Both the position numbers and the translations under genes were made by a program. From the NCBI RefSeq assembly GCF_004331685.1, contig NZ_SJSM01000002.1:310001-374000 (forward strand): DNA of 64,000 nt, in the 5' to 3' direction. Every line of letters begins with the position of its first letter. Positions within the stretch are counted from its first letter, which is position 1. This DNA is from Pedobacter hiemivivus. Its GTDB lineage: Bacteria > Bacteroidota > Bacteroidia > Sphingobacteriales > Sphingobacteriaceae. Shown here piece by piece: positions 26,567 through 36,534 of the stretch. The notes under the pieces are model-generated. The model searched no databases and had not been told where the DNA came from. It saw only the letters and a program-made list of their open reading frames with translations.

Positions 26567-29500
26567 ATGTACCAGAAAACCAGCCTATGTTTATTGCTAA
26601 CAGCATTCTTGTTTTTTAAAACCGGAACAGCTAATGCCCAGCAAGAAAAACGCCTGCTGCTGGGGACTGACTTTCAGTTTAAAGGCAAATGGTTTAATGA
26701 AGTAAATAAAGACGGCATCGGTGGTAGCATATTAAGGTTTTTAGAAGGAGAGCAAGACAGTACATCCGATGCATTAACAGTGATGAATATCGGAAAAGCA
26801 GGTCGCTATGCCATCTGGATAAGGACCCCCGATTTTGATACACGTCCTCGCACTCGCTTGTTCCAGCTTTCGGTTGGAAATGCCAGGTTAAAAAAAGCAG
26901 GCGGACATGGAAAACCAGGGTATGCCTGGGAGCGTCTCGGAAGTGCTGACCTGAAAGAGAGTGATGTGCTGTTGCGCCTCCATAATTTTAATTTTGGCCG
27001 CTGCGATGCTATTCTTTTTGTGCAGGACAGCACCATCAATCCAAATGACATAGATAAGAAAACCCTTTTATCCTGGAAAAAGCTTCCTGTTATGCAGGAC
27101 GCGCTTACGGAGGAAAAGAAAAACACAAGCCCCTTACTTCAACTGAGCAAGACGGATAAGGTAATTGCAGGAATTGAAAACGAGGCTGTACGTGTGCAGT
27201 TTGTACGAACGGGAGCTGACCATAAGGCCATCGCTTGTAAAACAGAAATAAAAAAAGAAGGAGCTTGGCAACAAGTGAGTACTGCAAACATGGAAGACCA
27301 TAGGATTTTCTTGATCAGTACTGAGGCTACCAACATCCAGTTTAATAAATATTATCCAAGTTGGGACAAACAAAAACCAACAGCATATTTTGTTTTTAAT
27401 GGTCATAAATATGCGGTTCAAAAGCCGGGAGCTGATCTCAATCCCTTTGAGGCAGGCAACCTCAGCGAAGCCATTCCTATAGCTGTAGAAGCTGTAGATA
27501 AACAAATCATAAAAGTTCAATATGTGACCAGGAACGGTTCGACCATAACTGGTTTGTGGACATTACATCCGGGTCAGCAACATATTGATCTGCGGCTGAT
27601 CTGCAAGGTTGCCAAGTCGGGATATTACAGTATGGGGATCGAAGCCTTTCAACCTGTTTCCGATCAGGAGCTGGAAAGCGTACTTATGGCACCTATGTTT
27701 CAGTATAAGCGGCTTTCTGAAGGTCCGCAAATGATGGTTACTTCTATGATGCAGCAGCCTTTGGCTATTGTTTCTTCGAAAACAGGACAAGGTGTTGTTT
27801 CTAGTTATGTCGCAACAAGCCCTGAATTGTTTAAAAAGGATTGGGGTTCGGTAGACTATGCGCCTGCAGGTTTTACACTGAAGAACCACAATAACCAGAT
27901 ACAGCCGGTTATGTTTTCTCCGGTTTTGGGAATGAATGACTCTAAATACCGTGCAGGGGAGTTGATTGACAGACGATTTATTATTGGGGTAAAGTCGGGC
28001 AATTGGGATTCGGCCATGGATTATGTATCGAAGGAAGTGTTTGAAGTTAAGGACTACCGGAAACAAGAAAAAGCTTCGCTTACTGATGCGGTATTCAACA
28101 TGATTGAACTGGTGAAAAATGACAATGCTGCGGGATGGGCTACCAAACTAAAGGGATTTTATGATATTGAGGGCGACCCTGAAACAGCACCTACAGTTGT
28201 AAATGCCACTCCATTGGCCAACATCGCACTCTCTGTATTGCAGAATGATGAAGAATTTTACATCAGCCGGTCGCTGCCGACTATAGAATTTACGCTTTCC
28301 AGAAGTGGCTACCGATGGGCGACCAACATTGTTCCGACAGCGTATAATGCTACACGAAAAACACTGGAATTTAATCCGCTTACCTCTCAGTTCACCACAT
28401 CTTATTACGTAGGATTGGATCGCTTATTGGGAGGATTGAATCCCTGGCTGAAAAATATAGCACTACCAGGAGATAGTCTGAGGATAGCAAAAGGCTACTC
28501 AACAGATTTCCATTCATGGAACCAGGCGCTTTGGGCATACCAGCTTACAGGGCAGGCGAAATGGTTGCAACAGGCAAAAAAAGATGCCGATGTTTTTATT
28601 CAGCAAAAAATATATAACAATACCAATAAATTACTCAGTCATACACCTTTTTACAATGCCACTTTTTATACGCCCTGGTGGGACTTGCTGGATCTCTATG
28701 AAACAACAAAAGATAAAAAATATCTGAAAGCCGCAGAATATGGGGCCCATTTTACCATTGCGGGAATACGCAGCTATCCGAAAGTGGAAGACAGCCTGCA
28801 AACAATTCACAAGAATAATCAATATGATGGCGTTACACGTATCTGGTGGAAAGGCAATCAACCTTATCGTTTAGGCTTTCCCAGGAAAAGTGGCGATGTA
28901 CAGGAAAAGAAAGTGCCTGAATGGCTGGTATCACCAGTAGGCCTGGGCCTGGAGCAGCCTAGTACTTATTTTACCCGGGTGAAAGGTCAGACAGTCCATC
29001 CGGTACTGATGAGCAGCTGGGCACCGCATTTGTTGCGGTTGTTCCAATACGAGAACAAACCTATCTATGAAACCTATGCACGTAATGCAGTGATCGGTCG
29101 TTATACAAACTATCCGGGGTATTACAGTACAGGTTTTACGGATGTACCTATGTCAGCTGATTTTCCTTATAAAGGGCCGGATGTGAGTTCCATTTATTAT
29201 CATCATATCCCACCGCACATCGCTTTTAGCCTCGATTACCTAATCTCAGAAACCATACAGCGTTCGAATGGAAATGTAGTGTTTCCTTATAGTAAACAGG
29301 AAGGATTTGTCTGGTTTAACAATCGGGTATACGGAGGCGGGAAAGGAAAGATTTTTGGAGATCAGGAGGCAACACTGTGGATGCATAAGGGCCTGGTAAA
29401 TATTCAGAATCCAGGAATCAATTATGTTACTGCAATTTCGGATAAGAACTTCTGGATCCTGCTTTCCTCGGAAGCGGAGTCCGAGCAAAAGGTAAGTGTA

Positions 29501-29977
29501 CAATGGACTGATGCTACAGCTGCGCTAAAGGATGGGAAAGCCCTGGTTTATGCGCAAAGCGATCAGTCAGTTTCCCTGGATTTTAAAGCGGCCAAGATCG
29601 ATGTTGTTGTCCCTGCAAAAGGATTTAAGGCAATTTCTATTCCGTTAAAGGCGAACCGGGTAGCCAAGAAATATCAGCCGGTAAAAGATGGAATGAAGGT
29701 GATTGATCTGGGGGCTCCCTGGGGGCGTGTATTCTTGTTCCGTATCCGCTCTCCCTTTGGTTGGGATACCTGTTATGGATTTGCAGAAACAGCTCCTTTA
29801 AATGGATATTCCGTAACCGTTAATTGTAACAATCAGACGCAGGAAATAAAGCATTACCCTTACGAATGGAGTTTTAATAAACTGGCGATGGGCCAGAGCG
29901 CAAACCTGGAACTCATTTTTAAGAGTAATGATGGGAAATCAAAATCAAAAAAAATTGTACTCAATGGTAATGAATAA
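26567..29977 (+). CDS. Large exported protein, paralogue B of three, with extra N-terminal beta domain
   Basis: A 1136-residue protein with signal peptide (1-24). An additional beta domain at about 26-165 (AGRYAIWIRTPDFDTRPRTR, NFGRCDAILFVQDS) resembles a carbohydrate-binding jelly roll and is absent from paralogues A and C. Then a beta-sandwich domain (about 175-500), a helical toroid (about 510-930) with TPWWDLLDLYETTKDKKYLK and SPVGLGLEQP, the motif PVLMSSWAPHLLRLFQYE, YYHHIPPHIAFSLDYLISE, and a C-terminal beta domain. The conserved His-Pro and DYL positions match paralogue C best. It lies 8 bases after paralogue A and overlaps the next gene by 8 bases. Function unknown; from context a periplasmic or surface enzyme acting on the PUL 2 glycan. 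Confidence 0.6.
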   Translation: MYQKTSLCLLLTAFLFFKTGTANAQQEKRLLLGTDFQFKGKWFNEVNKDGIGGSILRFLEGEQDSTSDALTVMNIGKAGRYAIWIRTPDFDTRPRTRLFQLSVGNARLKKAGGHGKPGYAWERLGSADLKESDVLLRLHNFNFGRCDAILFVQDSTINPNDIDKKTLLSWKKLPVMQDALTEEKKNTSPLLQLSKTDKVIAGIENEAVRVQFVRTGADHKAIACKTEIKKEGAWQQVSTANMEDHRIFLISTEATNIQFNKYYPSWDKQKPTAYFVFNGHKYAVQKPGADLNPFEAGNLSEAIPIAVEAVDKQIIKVQYVTRNGSTITGLWTLHPGQQHIDLRLICKVAKSGYYSMGIEAFQPVSDQELESVLMAPMFQYKRLSEGPQMMVTSMMQQPLAIVSSKTGQGVVSSYVATSPELFKKDWGSVDYAPAGFTLKNHNNQIQPVMFSPVLGMNDSKYRAGELIDRRFIIGVKSGNWDSAMDYVSKEVFEVKDYRKQEKASLTDAVFNMIELVKNDNAAGWATKLKGFYDIEGDPETAPTVVNATPLANIALSVLQNDEEFYISRSLPTIEFTLSRSGYRWATNIVPTAYNATRKTLEFNPLTSQFTTSYYVGLDRLLGGLNPWLKNIALPGDSLRIAKGYSTDFHSWNQALWAYQLTGQAKWLQQAKKDADVFIQQKIYNNTNKLLSHTPFYNATFYTPWWDLLDLYETTKDKKYLKAAEYGAHFTIAGIRSYPKVEDSLQTIHKNNQYDGVTRIWWKGNQPYRLGFPRKSGDVQEKKVPEWLVSPVGLGLEQPSTYFTRVKGQTVHPVLMSSWAPHLLRLFQYENKPIYETYARNAVIGRYTNYPGYYSTGFTDVPMSADFPYKGPDVSSIYYHHIPPHIAFSLDYLISETIQRSNGNVVFPYSKQEGFVWFNNRVYGGGKGKIFGDQEATLWMHKGLVNIQNPGINYVTAISDKNFWILLSSEAESEQKVSVQWTDATAALKDGKALVYAQSDQSVSLDFKAAKIDVVVPAKGFKAISIPLKANRVAKKYQPVKDGMKVIDLGAPWGRVFLFRIRSPFGWDTCYGFAETAPLNGYSVTVNCNNQTQEIKHYPYEWSFNKLAMGQSANLELIFKSNDGKSKSKKIVLNGNE

Positions 29978-31379
29978 AAAAGGTGTGAAAACTGCATTGC
30001 TTGGTTGTTTATTGATGTCTGCTACTGCATTTTCCCAAACCAGGCCTGATAGTGATAAGATTGCGGCCTCCCAGGCGGGGGCTTCCCCTCTTTATTTTGA
30101 TGTTTCTGCATCCAATATTCCTGTAATTGAAGCCAGTAATTTCAACAATGAGCTGGAATGCAATGTCAGGGCAGGCCTTCCGGGCTTCTTTGAAAAAGTA
30201 AATGCGGGTAAAAAGGTGCTGGTCGCCTTTATCGGCGGGAGCATCACCCAGGCGAATTTTGGGTATCGACTTCAAACGGCTCGGCACCTGGAGCAGACAT
30301 ATCCCCAGGCAAGCTTTCAATGGATCAACGCAGGTGTATCTGGCACGGGAACGGAGCTGGGTGCATTCAGGATGAATGAACAGGTACTCAACCACCAGCC
30401 AGATCTTATTTTTATAGAATTTGCTGTTAACGGCGCTTATGCTGCCGGGATGGAAGGGATGATCCGTCAAACGATCAAGAAGAACCCCAATACCGCTATT
30501 TGCTTGCTGTATACCATTTTAACTGGACAAACTGCCTTTTATCAAAAAAATGAGTTGCCACCAAATATTAAAGGGTTGGAGCAGATTGCGGCATACTACG
30601 ACCTGCCTTCTGTGAATTTAGGTATGGAGCCAGCAAGCCTGGAAGCAACGGGAAAGCTGATCTGGAAAGGGAGCCCAGCTGATCAGGAGAAAATTTTATT
30701 TTCTGAGGATGGAATACATCCGACTACAGCAGGGGGAAATCTCTATGCAGCAGCCATTGCCCGTGCCTTTAAAAAAATTGAGGTAGTAAAGCCTTTAAAA
30801 AAGAAGGAGTTGCCAAAACCATTAATTACTGCTGCATGGGACGAGGCAACGATGGTAGATCCATCAACTTTGCCAGTTCTTGATAAGGGCTGGCGGCTGA
30901 TACCAACAGACACCGATCCAAACCTTAAAAAATTCAGTTCCTGGTTCTCTAATGTGCTTTCTGCAAATAAGCCCGGGGCCACATTTAGTTTTCGATTTAA
31001 GGGAGATATGCTGGGCGTATTTGATATTGGCGGACCAGAGGTTGGACAACTGGAGTGGATCATAGATGGAAAACCGGTAAAACTAAGCAGACAAAAGGAG
31101 GGGAATTTTATTTATTACCAGGCAAAAGATACAACTGCTGCTGATGTATTGAATAGGTTCAACAACTATTGCTATAACCGTTACCGTGGACAGTTTGATG
31201 TAATTAAAGTGCCTCATGGGGATCATTTGGTAAAGGTAACCCTGTCTGGCCAGAAAGCTGATAAACTCATGATACTGCCAGAAGACAAGAGAGCGGATAT
31301 CGTTCAACATCCTGAAAAATATGATCAGACAGTGATCTATTTAGGTCGAATTTTATTAAGAGGAACATTATTGAAATGA
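29970..31379 (+). CDS. SGNH/GDSL-family hydrolase (carbohydrate esterase candidate), exported
   Basis: The open frame extends to 29928, but the ATG at 29970 overlaps the previous stop and starts the signal peptide (NKKGVKTALLGCLLMSATAFSQ), giving 469 residues. SGNH blocks: catalytic Ser91 in VAFIGGSITQ, Gly in NAGVSGTGT, Asn in FIEFAVNGA, and Asp247/His250 in EDGIHPTTAGG. The block I form GGS instead of GDS is common in carbohydrate esterases of PULs. Residues about 300-469 form a second beta domain (FSFRFKGDMLGVFDIGGPE). It probably removes acetyl or another acyl group from the PUL 2 glycan so that the paralogous enzymes around it can act. The stop overlaps the next start (ATGA). Confidence 0.85.
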   Translation: MNKKGVKTALLGCLLMSATAFSQTRPDSDKIAASQAGASPLYFDVSASNIPVIEASNFNNELECNVRAGLPGFFEKVNAGKKVLVAFIGGSITQANFGYRLQTARHLEQTYPQASFQWINAGVSGTGTELGAFRMNEQVLNHQPDLIFIEFAVNGAYAAGMEGMIRQTIKKNPNTAICLLYTILTGQTAFYQKNELPPNIKGLEQIAAYYDLPSVNLGMEPASLEATGKLIWKGSPADQEKILFSEDGIHPTTAGGNLYAAAIARAFKKIEVVKPLKKKELPKPLITAAWDEATMVDPSTLPVLDKGWRLIPTDTDPNLKKFSSWFSNVLSANKPGATFSFRFKGDMLGVFDIGGPEVGQLEWIIDGKPVKLSRQKEGNFIYYQAKDTTAADVLNRFNNYCYNRYRGQFDVIKVPHGDHLVKVTLSGQKADKLMILPEDKRADIVQHPEKYDQTVIYLGRILLRGTLLK

Positions 31380-34219
31380 AACAGATTCTTAAATTAAAAA
31401 AGTATATTAAATTCATTTGCTTTTCAGTTGCCTTTGGCTTGTGCATGAAGTCGAATGCGCAAATTGTAACAGATAGCAAAGGGGTTAAAATTATCTCAAA
31501 GGACAAAACTTATCTGTTTAAGCCCGATTTTGTGGTTATCTGTAACGAAAAGGATCCTGAACTTGCCTTAAAACCTTCAGGATTAAAAAAAGTAGCTTAC
31601 AATATTCCCACCTGGAAAACTGATGACAGTAGTCTGGCTGATTATCATCAACAAATTGTTAACGCCAGCGTTGCCGGAGATGGATTTGACGATAAAATAT
31701 TAAGAAGTGCAAAGCAAGATAGAACAGCCAATATCTATCACGCAGGAAAAACATATTTTCTTAGTGCCATCAAAACAGTCAATGCCGGAGATTCCATTTA
31801 TTTTATTTTTCCGGAACAGGCCTTGTTTACACTAAAAGCCTGGTTAATTAAAAGCAGTTTGCCTTATCCCAAAATAGAATTTCTGTTTACACCTAAAAAG
31901 AACGGTTTTTATAGCGTTGGCTATATCGGGGCACCATCTTTTAAAAGCGACAATGTCGATGAACTATGGCAACCGCTGATATGGACGGAAAAACGGGCTC
32001 CATTGCAGCCCTATCTTACGCCCTCGTATATGGCGACCATACCCACTACATTGGTGAATGACGGATACAATTCAATAGGCGTACTGGCTGGTTCCAGATA
32101 TTTGCCCTTTCAACCTTTGCCATTGTTAACCAACAGCCAGTTCGGGATCGCACTCTTAAATAACAAATCAGAATTACAGCCCCAGATTTTCGCCCCTATG
32201 CCGGGTGGTTTCAATTCTCAGATGACAGCGGGACATGCTTTTGAGTTTTCGATGAACCTTATTGTTGAGCCCTCGAGCATCACTAAAACATATGAGCAGA
32301 TCGCAACAACTGTGTTTGGATTTAAGGATTACCGTAGCAATGCTTCCGTTTCAATGAATACAACCCTCGATAACCTGATTGATTATTCCAAGACACGTTA
32401 TGCCTGGTTTATTGATAGCTTGAAAGGCTTTGCTTATTCTACAGATGTGCCTGGCGCAGTAAAAAATGTTTCGAGTCTGAACCCGCTTGAATTGGCTATT
32501 GTTAGGGATGATAAAGAAATGTTTGATAAAAGGGCATACCCTTTAATGGAATTTATGTTATCGCGCGAAAAGTTCCTTTTTGCGATTGACAGCAATCAGA
32601 AAATTCAATCCCCTTCCAGGAAATTGAGAGGCCCCATTGCTCCATTATCAGAATTACAGGTGTTGTCGGATGTTTTTGGCAAGAATAACTCTTTTTATGC
32701 TACGATGGCAAAAAAGGAGTTTGGAACCGCGCGTGTCAGAAATCTTGATGAAGAGCAGAAAGGCCGTAACTGGGTCAATGCCATGTTTATGTTTAAGCTA
32801 ACATCCGATTCGGCTTATTTACGTTTAAGCAAGACTTTAGCGGATAAATATCTGAAAGAAAGAGTAGATACACGGTTAAAGCAGTTTGGTGATCCCTTGT
32901 TTAGTTCCAACTTTTTCTGGCCAACCTTTACCAATAACTGGTCAGCTCTTTTAGAGTTATATGAACTTACTGCTGAACGCCGGTATTTGGAAGCAGCACA
33001 GGATGGAGCCAGGCATTATACCTTGTTTACTTGGATGACCCCTGCAATACCGAATGATTTGGTTACTGTAAATAAAGGGGGAAAAGCGCCTATGTATTGG
33101 TACCTCAAATCAAAGGGGCATCATCAAATGTATTATCCTGAAGAAAAAGTTCCTGCGTGGAGACTTTCTGAAATGGGACTTACACCTGAATCATCAGGAA
33201 CGTCCACCGGACACAGGGCGATTTTTATGTCTACCTATGCCCCCTGGTTGTTAAGGATAGGCTATCATACAAAAGATCCATTTTTAATGAATGTGGCTAA
33301 AGCTTCGATTGTTGGCCGTTCTGAAAGTTTTCCGGGATATCATATCAATACGGAAAGAACTACAGCCTATGAAAAGGCCGATTTTCCGCTCCATGAGCAT
33401 AAGGATCAGAGCGTAAACTCCTTTCATTACAATCATATCCTGCCAATGGCTTCTATGTTTGTTGATTATCTGGTTTCAGATGCTTATGTAAAAAGTAACG
33501 GCAAAATTGACTTTCCAAGTGATTATATAGAAGGATATGCATATCTGCAGAATAAGTTTTACGGGGCTAAGAAAGGTCGGTTCTTTCAGTTCGAAAATGT
33601 ACAACTCTGGATGCCTTCCCGCCTGTTGAATACAGCTAACATTGCTTTAAACTATGTCAGTGCAAAAAAAGGAGATACACTTCTACTTGCTTTTATGAAC
33701 CAATCCGGAGCGGACATCACTACTCGTGTTTCTGTAGATGCTTCGAGGGTAGATTTTTCTGGCAGTACCGGGGCCCATACTTTATATCCATCAGCACAAC
33801 TTTCGGATTTAAAAGACGGTTCTTTCGAGATCAATGTCCCTGCCGGTGGCCTAACTGCCTTGGCTATCCCGGGCGTAAAAATAAGGAGTGGTTTTCAGGA
33901 CCAGATCCTGAATGTGAAAAAAGATCAAAGAAGTGATGATATAAATATCCCAGAAGGAGATACAAAGGCATTATTGTTTAAGCTTGGTGCTTATGCGCAA
34001 AAGCTTTTTGTATTTCTTCAGGAAGATGATACAAAATGGAAGAAGGCCAGGTTGGTCTACAAGATCAAGGGAAGCAAGGAAAAGATCATTGATAAAAATG
34101 AATACCCTTTTGAATTTACAGTGCCGGTTGATATAGATAAAGCGGTTCGTTTCCACCTGGAATTAACGGGTGTCGATGGGAAATTGACTAAATCTAAAGA
34201 AACGGAATTGGGCAAATAA
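31376..34219 (+). CDS. Large exported protein, paralogue C of three
   Basis: A 947-residue protein with signal peptide (1-28, SNAQ). It shares the layout of paralogues A and B: N-terminal beta domain (about 30-330), helical toroid (about 340-760) with WSALLELYELTAERRYLEAA, SEMGLTPESSGT, IFMSTYAPWLLRIGYHT, SIVGRSESFPGYH, FHYNHILPMASMFVDYLVSD and IDFPSDYIEGYAYLQNKFYG, then a C-terminal beta domain with a 140-residue tail. Paralogue B is closer to it than A. No family that I can name with confidence. It is the last gene before a strong terminator, so A, B, the SGNH esterase and C share the susCD message. Confidence 0.6.
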   Translation: MKQILKLKKYIKFICFSVAFGLCMKSNAQIVTDSKGVKIISKDKTYLFKPDFVVICNEKDPELALKPSGLKKVAYNIPTWKTDDSSLADYHQQIVNASVAGDGFDDKILRSAKQDRTANIYHAGKTYFLSAIKTVNAGDSIYFIFPEQALFTLKAWLIKSSLPYPKIEFLFTPKKNGFYSVGYIGAPSFKSDNVDELWQPLIWTEKRAPLQPYLTPSYMATIPTTLVNDGYNSIGVLAGSRYLPFQPLPLLTNSQFGIALLNNKSELQPQIFAPMPGGFNSQMTAGHAFEFSMNLIVEPSSITKTYEQIATTVFGFKDYRSNASVSMNTTLDNLIDYSKTRYAWFIDSLKGFAYSTDVPGAVKNVSSLNPLELAIVRDDKEMFDKRAYPLMEFMLSREKFLFAIDSNQKIQSPSRKLRGPIAPLSELQVLSDVFGKNNSFYATMAKKEFGTARVRNLDEEQKGRNWVNAMFMFKLTSDSAYLRLSKTLADKYLKERVDTRLKQFGDPLFSSNFFWPTFTNNWSALLELYELTAERRYLEAAQDGARHYTLFTWMTPAIPNDLVTVNKGGKAPMYWYLKSKGHHQMYYPEEKVPAWRLSEMGLTPESSGTSTGHRAIFMSTYAPWLLRIGYHTKDPFLMNVAKASIVGRSESFPGYHINTERTTAYEKADFPLHEHKDQSVNSFHYNHILPMASMFVDYLVSDAYVKSNGKIDFPSDYIEGYAYLQNKFYGAKKGRFFQFENVQLWMPSRLLNTANIALNYVSAKKGDTLLLAFMNQSGADITTRVSVDASRVDFSGSTGAHTLYPSAQLSDLKDGSFEINVPAGGLTALAIPGVKIRSGFQDQILNVKKDQRSDDINIPEGDTKALLFKLGAYAQKLFVFLQEDDTKWKKARLVYKIKGSKEKIIDKNEYPFEFTVPVDIDKAVRFHLELTGVDGKLTKSKETELGK

Positions 34220-34244
34220 ATTGAACTGGGAGCGTTAATTTAAA

Positions 34245-34285
34245 GAAGCGAGTATCATCTTCCTGATGATGCTCGCTTCTTTTTT
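34245..34285 (+). terminator. Rho-independent terminator after the paralogue block
   Basis: Perfect outer arms GAAGCGAG (34245-34252) and CTCGCTTC (34272-34279), nearly perfect inner arms ATCATC/GATGAT, loop TTCCT, then a T-run (34280-34285). It should end the PUL 2 message before the GH92 gene. Confidence 0.93.
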
Positions 34286-34424
34286 ATTTTATGGTTATTT
34301 AACCTTTTGTTAATGAAAGCGAATTGCTTAAACAAAATTATTTGTAGTAATATTGCGCATTCCTTAATAGATAATATATCGGTAAATTGACATGTTATCA
34401 AGGTGTTAATTGGAAAAAAAAAAT

Positions 34425-36467
34425 ATGCTGAGATTAATATATTGCCTTATCTTTTTATTGTCAGGAACAGTTTCCTTTGCACAAAGTCCAGATCAACTTG
34501 TAAATGTTTTTCTAGGGTCCTCAGGAGACCATGGACAGCTATCGCCTGCGGCCTCATCGCCTTTTAGCCAGTTGAGTATTTTGCCTCAAACCAATCCCAC
34601 CTTGCATACTGGGTATGAATATCTGGCAAAAAATGTTTTAGGCTTTACCCATAACAGACTCGAAGGTGTTGGTTGCCAGGGAAGTGGGGGCGTAATACTA
34701 ATAAAGCCATTTTTAGGGAAAGAAGATGAAGGACAACCTTTAACAAAAATAGCTGATTCCGCGAGCCCGGGAAGTTATACCATATCTTTCAAGGAAGGAA
34801 TTGAAACCAATATCGCTGTTGACCAAAATTATGGTATGTACAACTTTAGCTTTCCAACAATAGACAAGGGATTTTCGATTGACTTTTCTCATGTTTTTAA
34901 TCAAGCTTTTGTTGGAGAAAAACACACAAAAAATGGTGATGTGATCTCCGGATGGGTTAAGGCTAAAACAACATGTAAAGTTGGTATTTATACCATATAC
35001 TATGCGATCCAGATTGATCACATACAAAAATGGCAAGAAAATGGAAAGCATGGCCTGGTGGTAAATCTGGACCCTAAGCAAAAAAATGTGGATGTCAGGG
35101 TTGCTTTTTCTGCTGTAGATGAAGCACACGCTATAAAAATGTTAAATAAAAACAAAGAAGTAGATATAGCGACACTAAGAGAGCAGTCTGCCCAGCGTTG
35201 GAATAACCATCTTTCATCAGTGAAAGTAGAAGGTGATAAAGAACGTGTAAAGCTTTTTTATTCGCTGCTTTACAGAACTATGCAGTCTCCTTATCTTATT
35301 TCAGAATCTGATAAAACCTTTAAAGGAACCGACGGAAAGCTACATCTTACAAAATCTAATCAGTATCATGGTTGGGCAATCTGGGACAATTATAAAACCC
35401 AACTTCCTTTATTGTCTATCTTATTCCCGGATAAGTATCAGGATATGATTCATTCTATAGGTGATTTATATAGATATGGGAAATACGATTTTGCCGGACC
35501 ACAGGAACCGGCAAATTCAGTTCGGACGGAACATAGTGTAGTTGTGTTACTTGATGCCTTAAAAAAAGGTTATAAAGTTGATTTCAAAGGACTAAAAGAT
35601 TCTTTATTAGCTGATACCGCCAGATTCGATTTTACTAAACCCGATAAGTACCTGGAGGCATGTTATGATATGTGGGCCACAGGTAAGTTGTTTGATAATT
35701 ATGGTGAAAAAGAACTGAGCAAACATTTTTTTGAGCGAGCACAAACGTATAAGACCGTCTGGAACCGTGAGTTTAAAGATTTAACTAAAAAGGATGTCGA
35801 TCGGATGTCGGTCCGTAATATGTATCAGGGAACAATCCGTCAGTATAGATGGTCGGTGCCTTTTAATGTTCAGGGGCTAATTGATTTATCTGGTGGGAAG
35901 CAAGAATTTACAAAGCAATTAGATGATTTTTTCGACAATTATTATTTTAATAGGGCTAATGAACCTGACTTACAATCACCGACGTTATACTATGCCAGTA
36001 CAAAGCCTTGGAAGTACCAGGAATTGGTACAGAGCATTGCGTTGGATACCGTTATTCAGTATTATTTCAATGACAATAGTCGGGGGATCGGTGCACATAT
36101 AGATAGAATTTATAAGAATGAGCCGAAAGCATTTGTGAGGACAATGGACGACGATGCGGGTGCGATGTCTGGATGGTTTGTAATGACTGCGATTGGTTTA
36201 CAGCAACCGCTTGTAGGGGAGCCCGTTTATTATCTTAATGTTCCATTATTTTCTACGGTTACACTGAATGGTGGAAAAGTACCTTTTGTAATTAAGGTTT
36301 CAAATTTTGGGGATAAAAATCGGTATATCAAGGGGGTAACGTTAAATGGAAATAAATTGGATCGTTTATGGATCCGTCATGACGAAATTCAACAGGGAGG
36401 AATACTTGAAATCGAAGCGGGTTCAGTACCCTCTGCTTTTGGTAGCGGAAATATGTGGATACCATAA
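34425..36467 (+). CDS. GH92-family alpha-mannosidase, divergent, exported
   Basis: The frame starts with a TTG at 34410, but the ATG at 34425 begins the signal peptide (LRLIYCLIFLLSGTVSFAQ); 681 residues. GH92 landmarks: an N-terminal supersandwich with FTHNRLEGVGCQGSGG, the toroid with AIWDNYKTQLPLLSILFPD, Glu513 in RANEPDLQSPTLYYAS (equivalent to the GNEPxHHxPYLYN motif with the general acid), and DDDAGAMSGWFVMTAIGL with the acidic base region. GH92 enzymes are calcium-dependent exo-alpha-mannosidases. The two His after NEP, normally conserved, are missing, and the protein is about 60-80 residues short, so substrate or metal use may differ. It lies after the terminator, 190 bases from paralogue C, so it may have its own promoter. 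Confidence 0.85.
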   Translation: MLRLIYCLIFLLSGTVSFAQSPDQLVNVFLGSSGDHGQLSPAASSPFSQLSILPQTNPTLHTGYEYLAKNVLGFTHNRLEGVGCQGSGGVILIKPFLGKEDEGQPLTKIADSASPGSYTISFKEGIETNIAVDQNYGMYNFSFPTIDKGFSIDFSHVFNQAFVGEKHTKNGDVISGWVKAKTTCKVGIYTIYYAIQIDHIQKWQENGKHGLVVNLDPKQKNVDVRVAFSAVDEAHAIKMLNKNKEVDIATLREQSAQRWNNHLSSVKVEGDKERVKLFYSLLYRTMQSPYLISESDKTFKGTDGKLHLTKSNQYHGWAIWDNYKTQLPLLSILFPDKYQDMIHSIGDLYRYGKYDFAGPQEPANSVRTEHSVVVLLDALKKGYKVDFKGLKDSLLADTARFDFTKPDKYLEACYDMWATGKLFDNYGEKELSKHFFERAQTYKTVWNREFKDLTKKDVDRMSVRNMYQGTIRQYRWSVPFNVQGLIDLSGGKQEFTKQLDDFFDNYYFNRANEPDLQSPTLYYASTKPWKYQELVQSIALDTVIQYYFNDNSRGIGAHIDRIYKNEPKAFVRTMDDDAGAMSGWFVMTAIGLQQPLVGEPVYYLNVPLFSTVTLNGGKVPFVIKVSNFGDKNRYIKGVTLNGNKLDRLWIRHDEIQQGGILEIEAGSVPSAFGSGNMWIP

Positions 36468-36534
36468 TGTTTATCTTTATGTAAAACTCCGGATAATGGA
36501 ATGGCCTGCGAGGAATTACTAAAACAAAAAAAAA

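Noticed and set aside
27563..28066. Antisense open frame of 167 aa within paralogue B
   Set aside because: His/Arg/Leu-rich shadow translation with no family features; the sense gene is well supported by its two paralogues.
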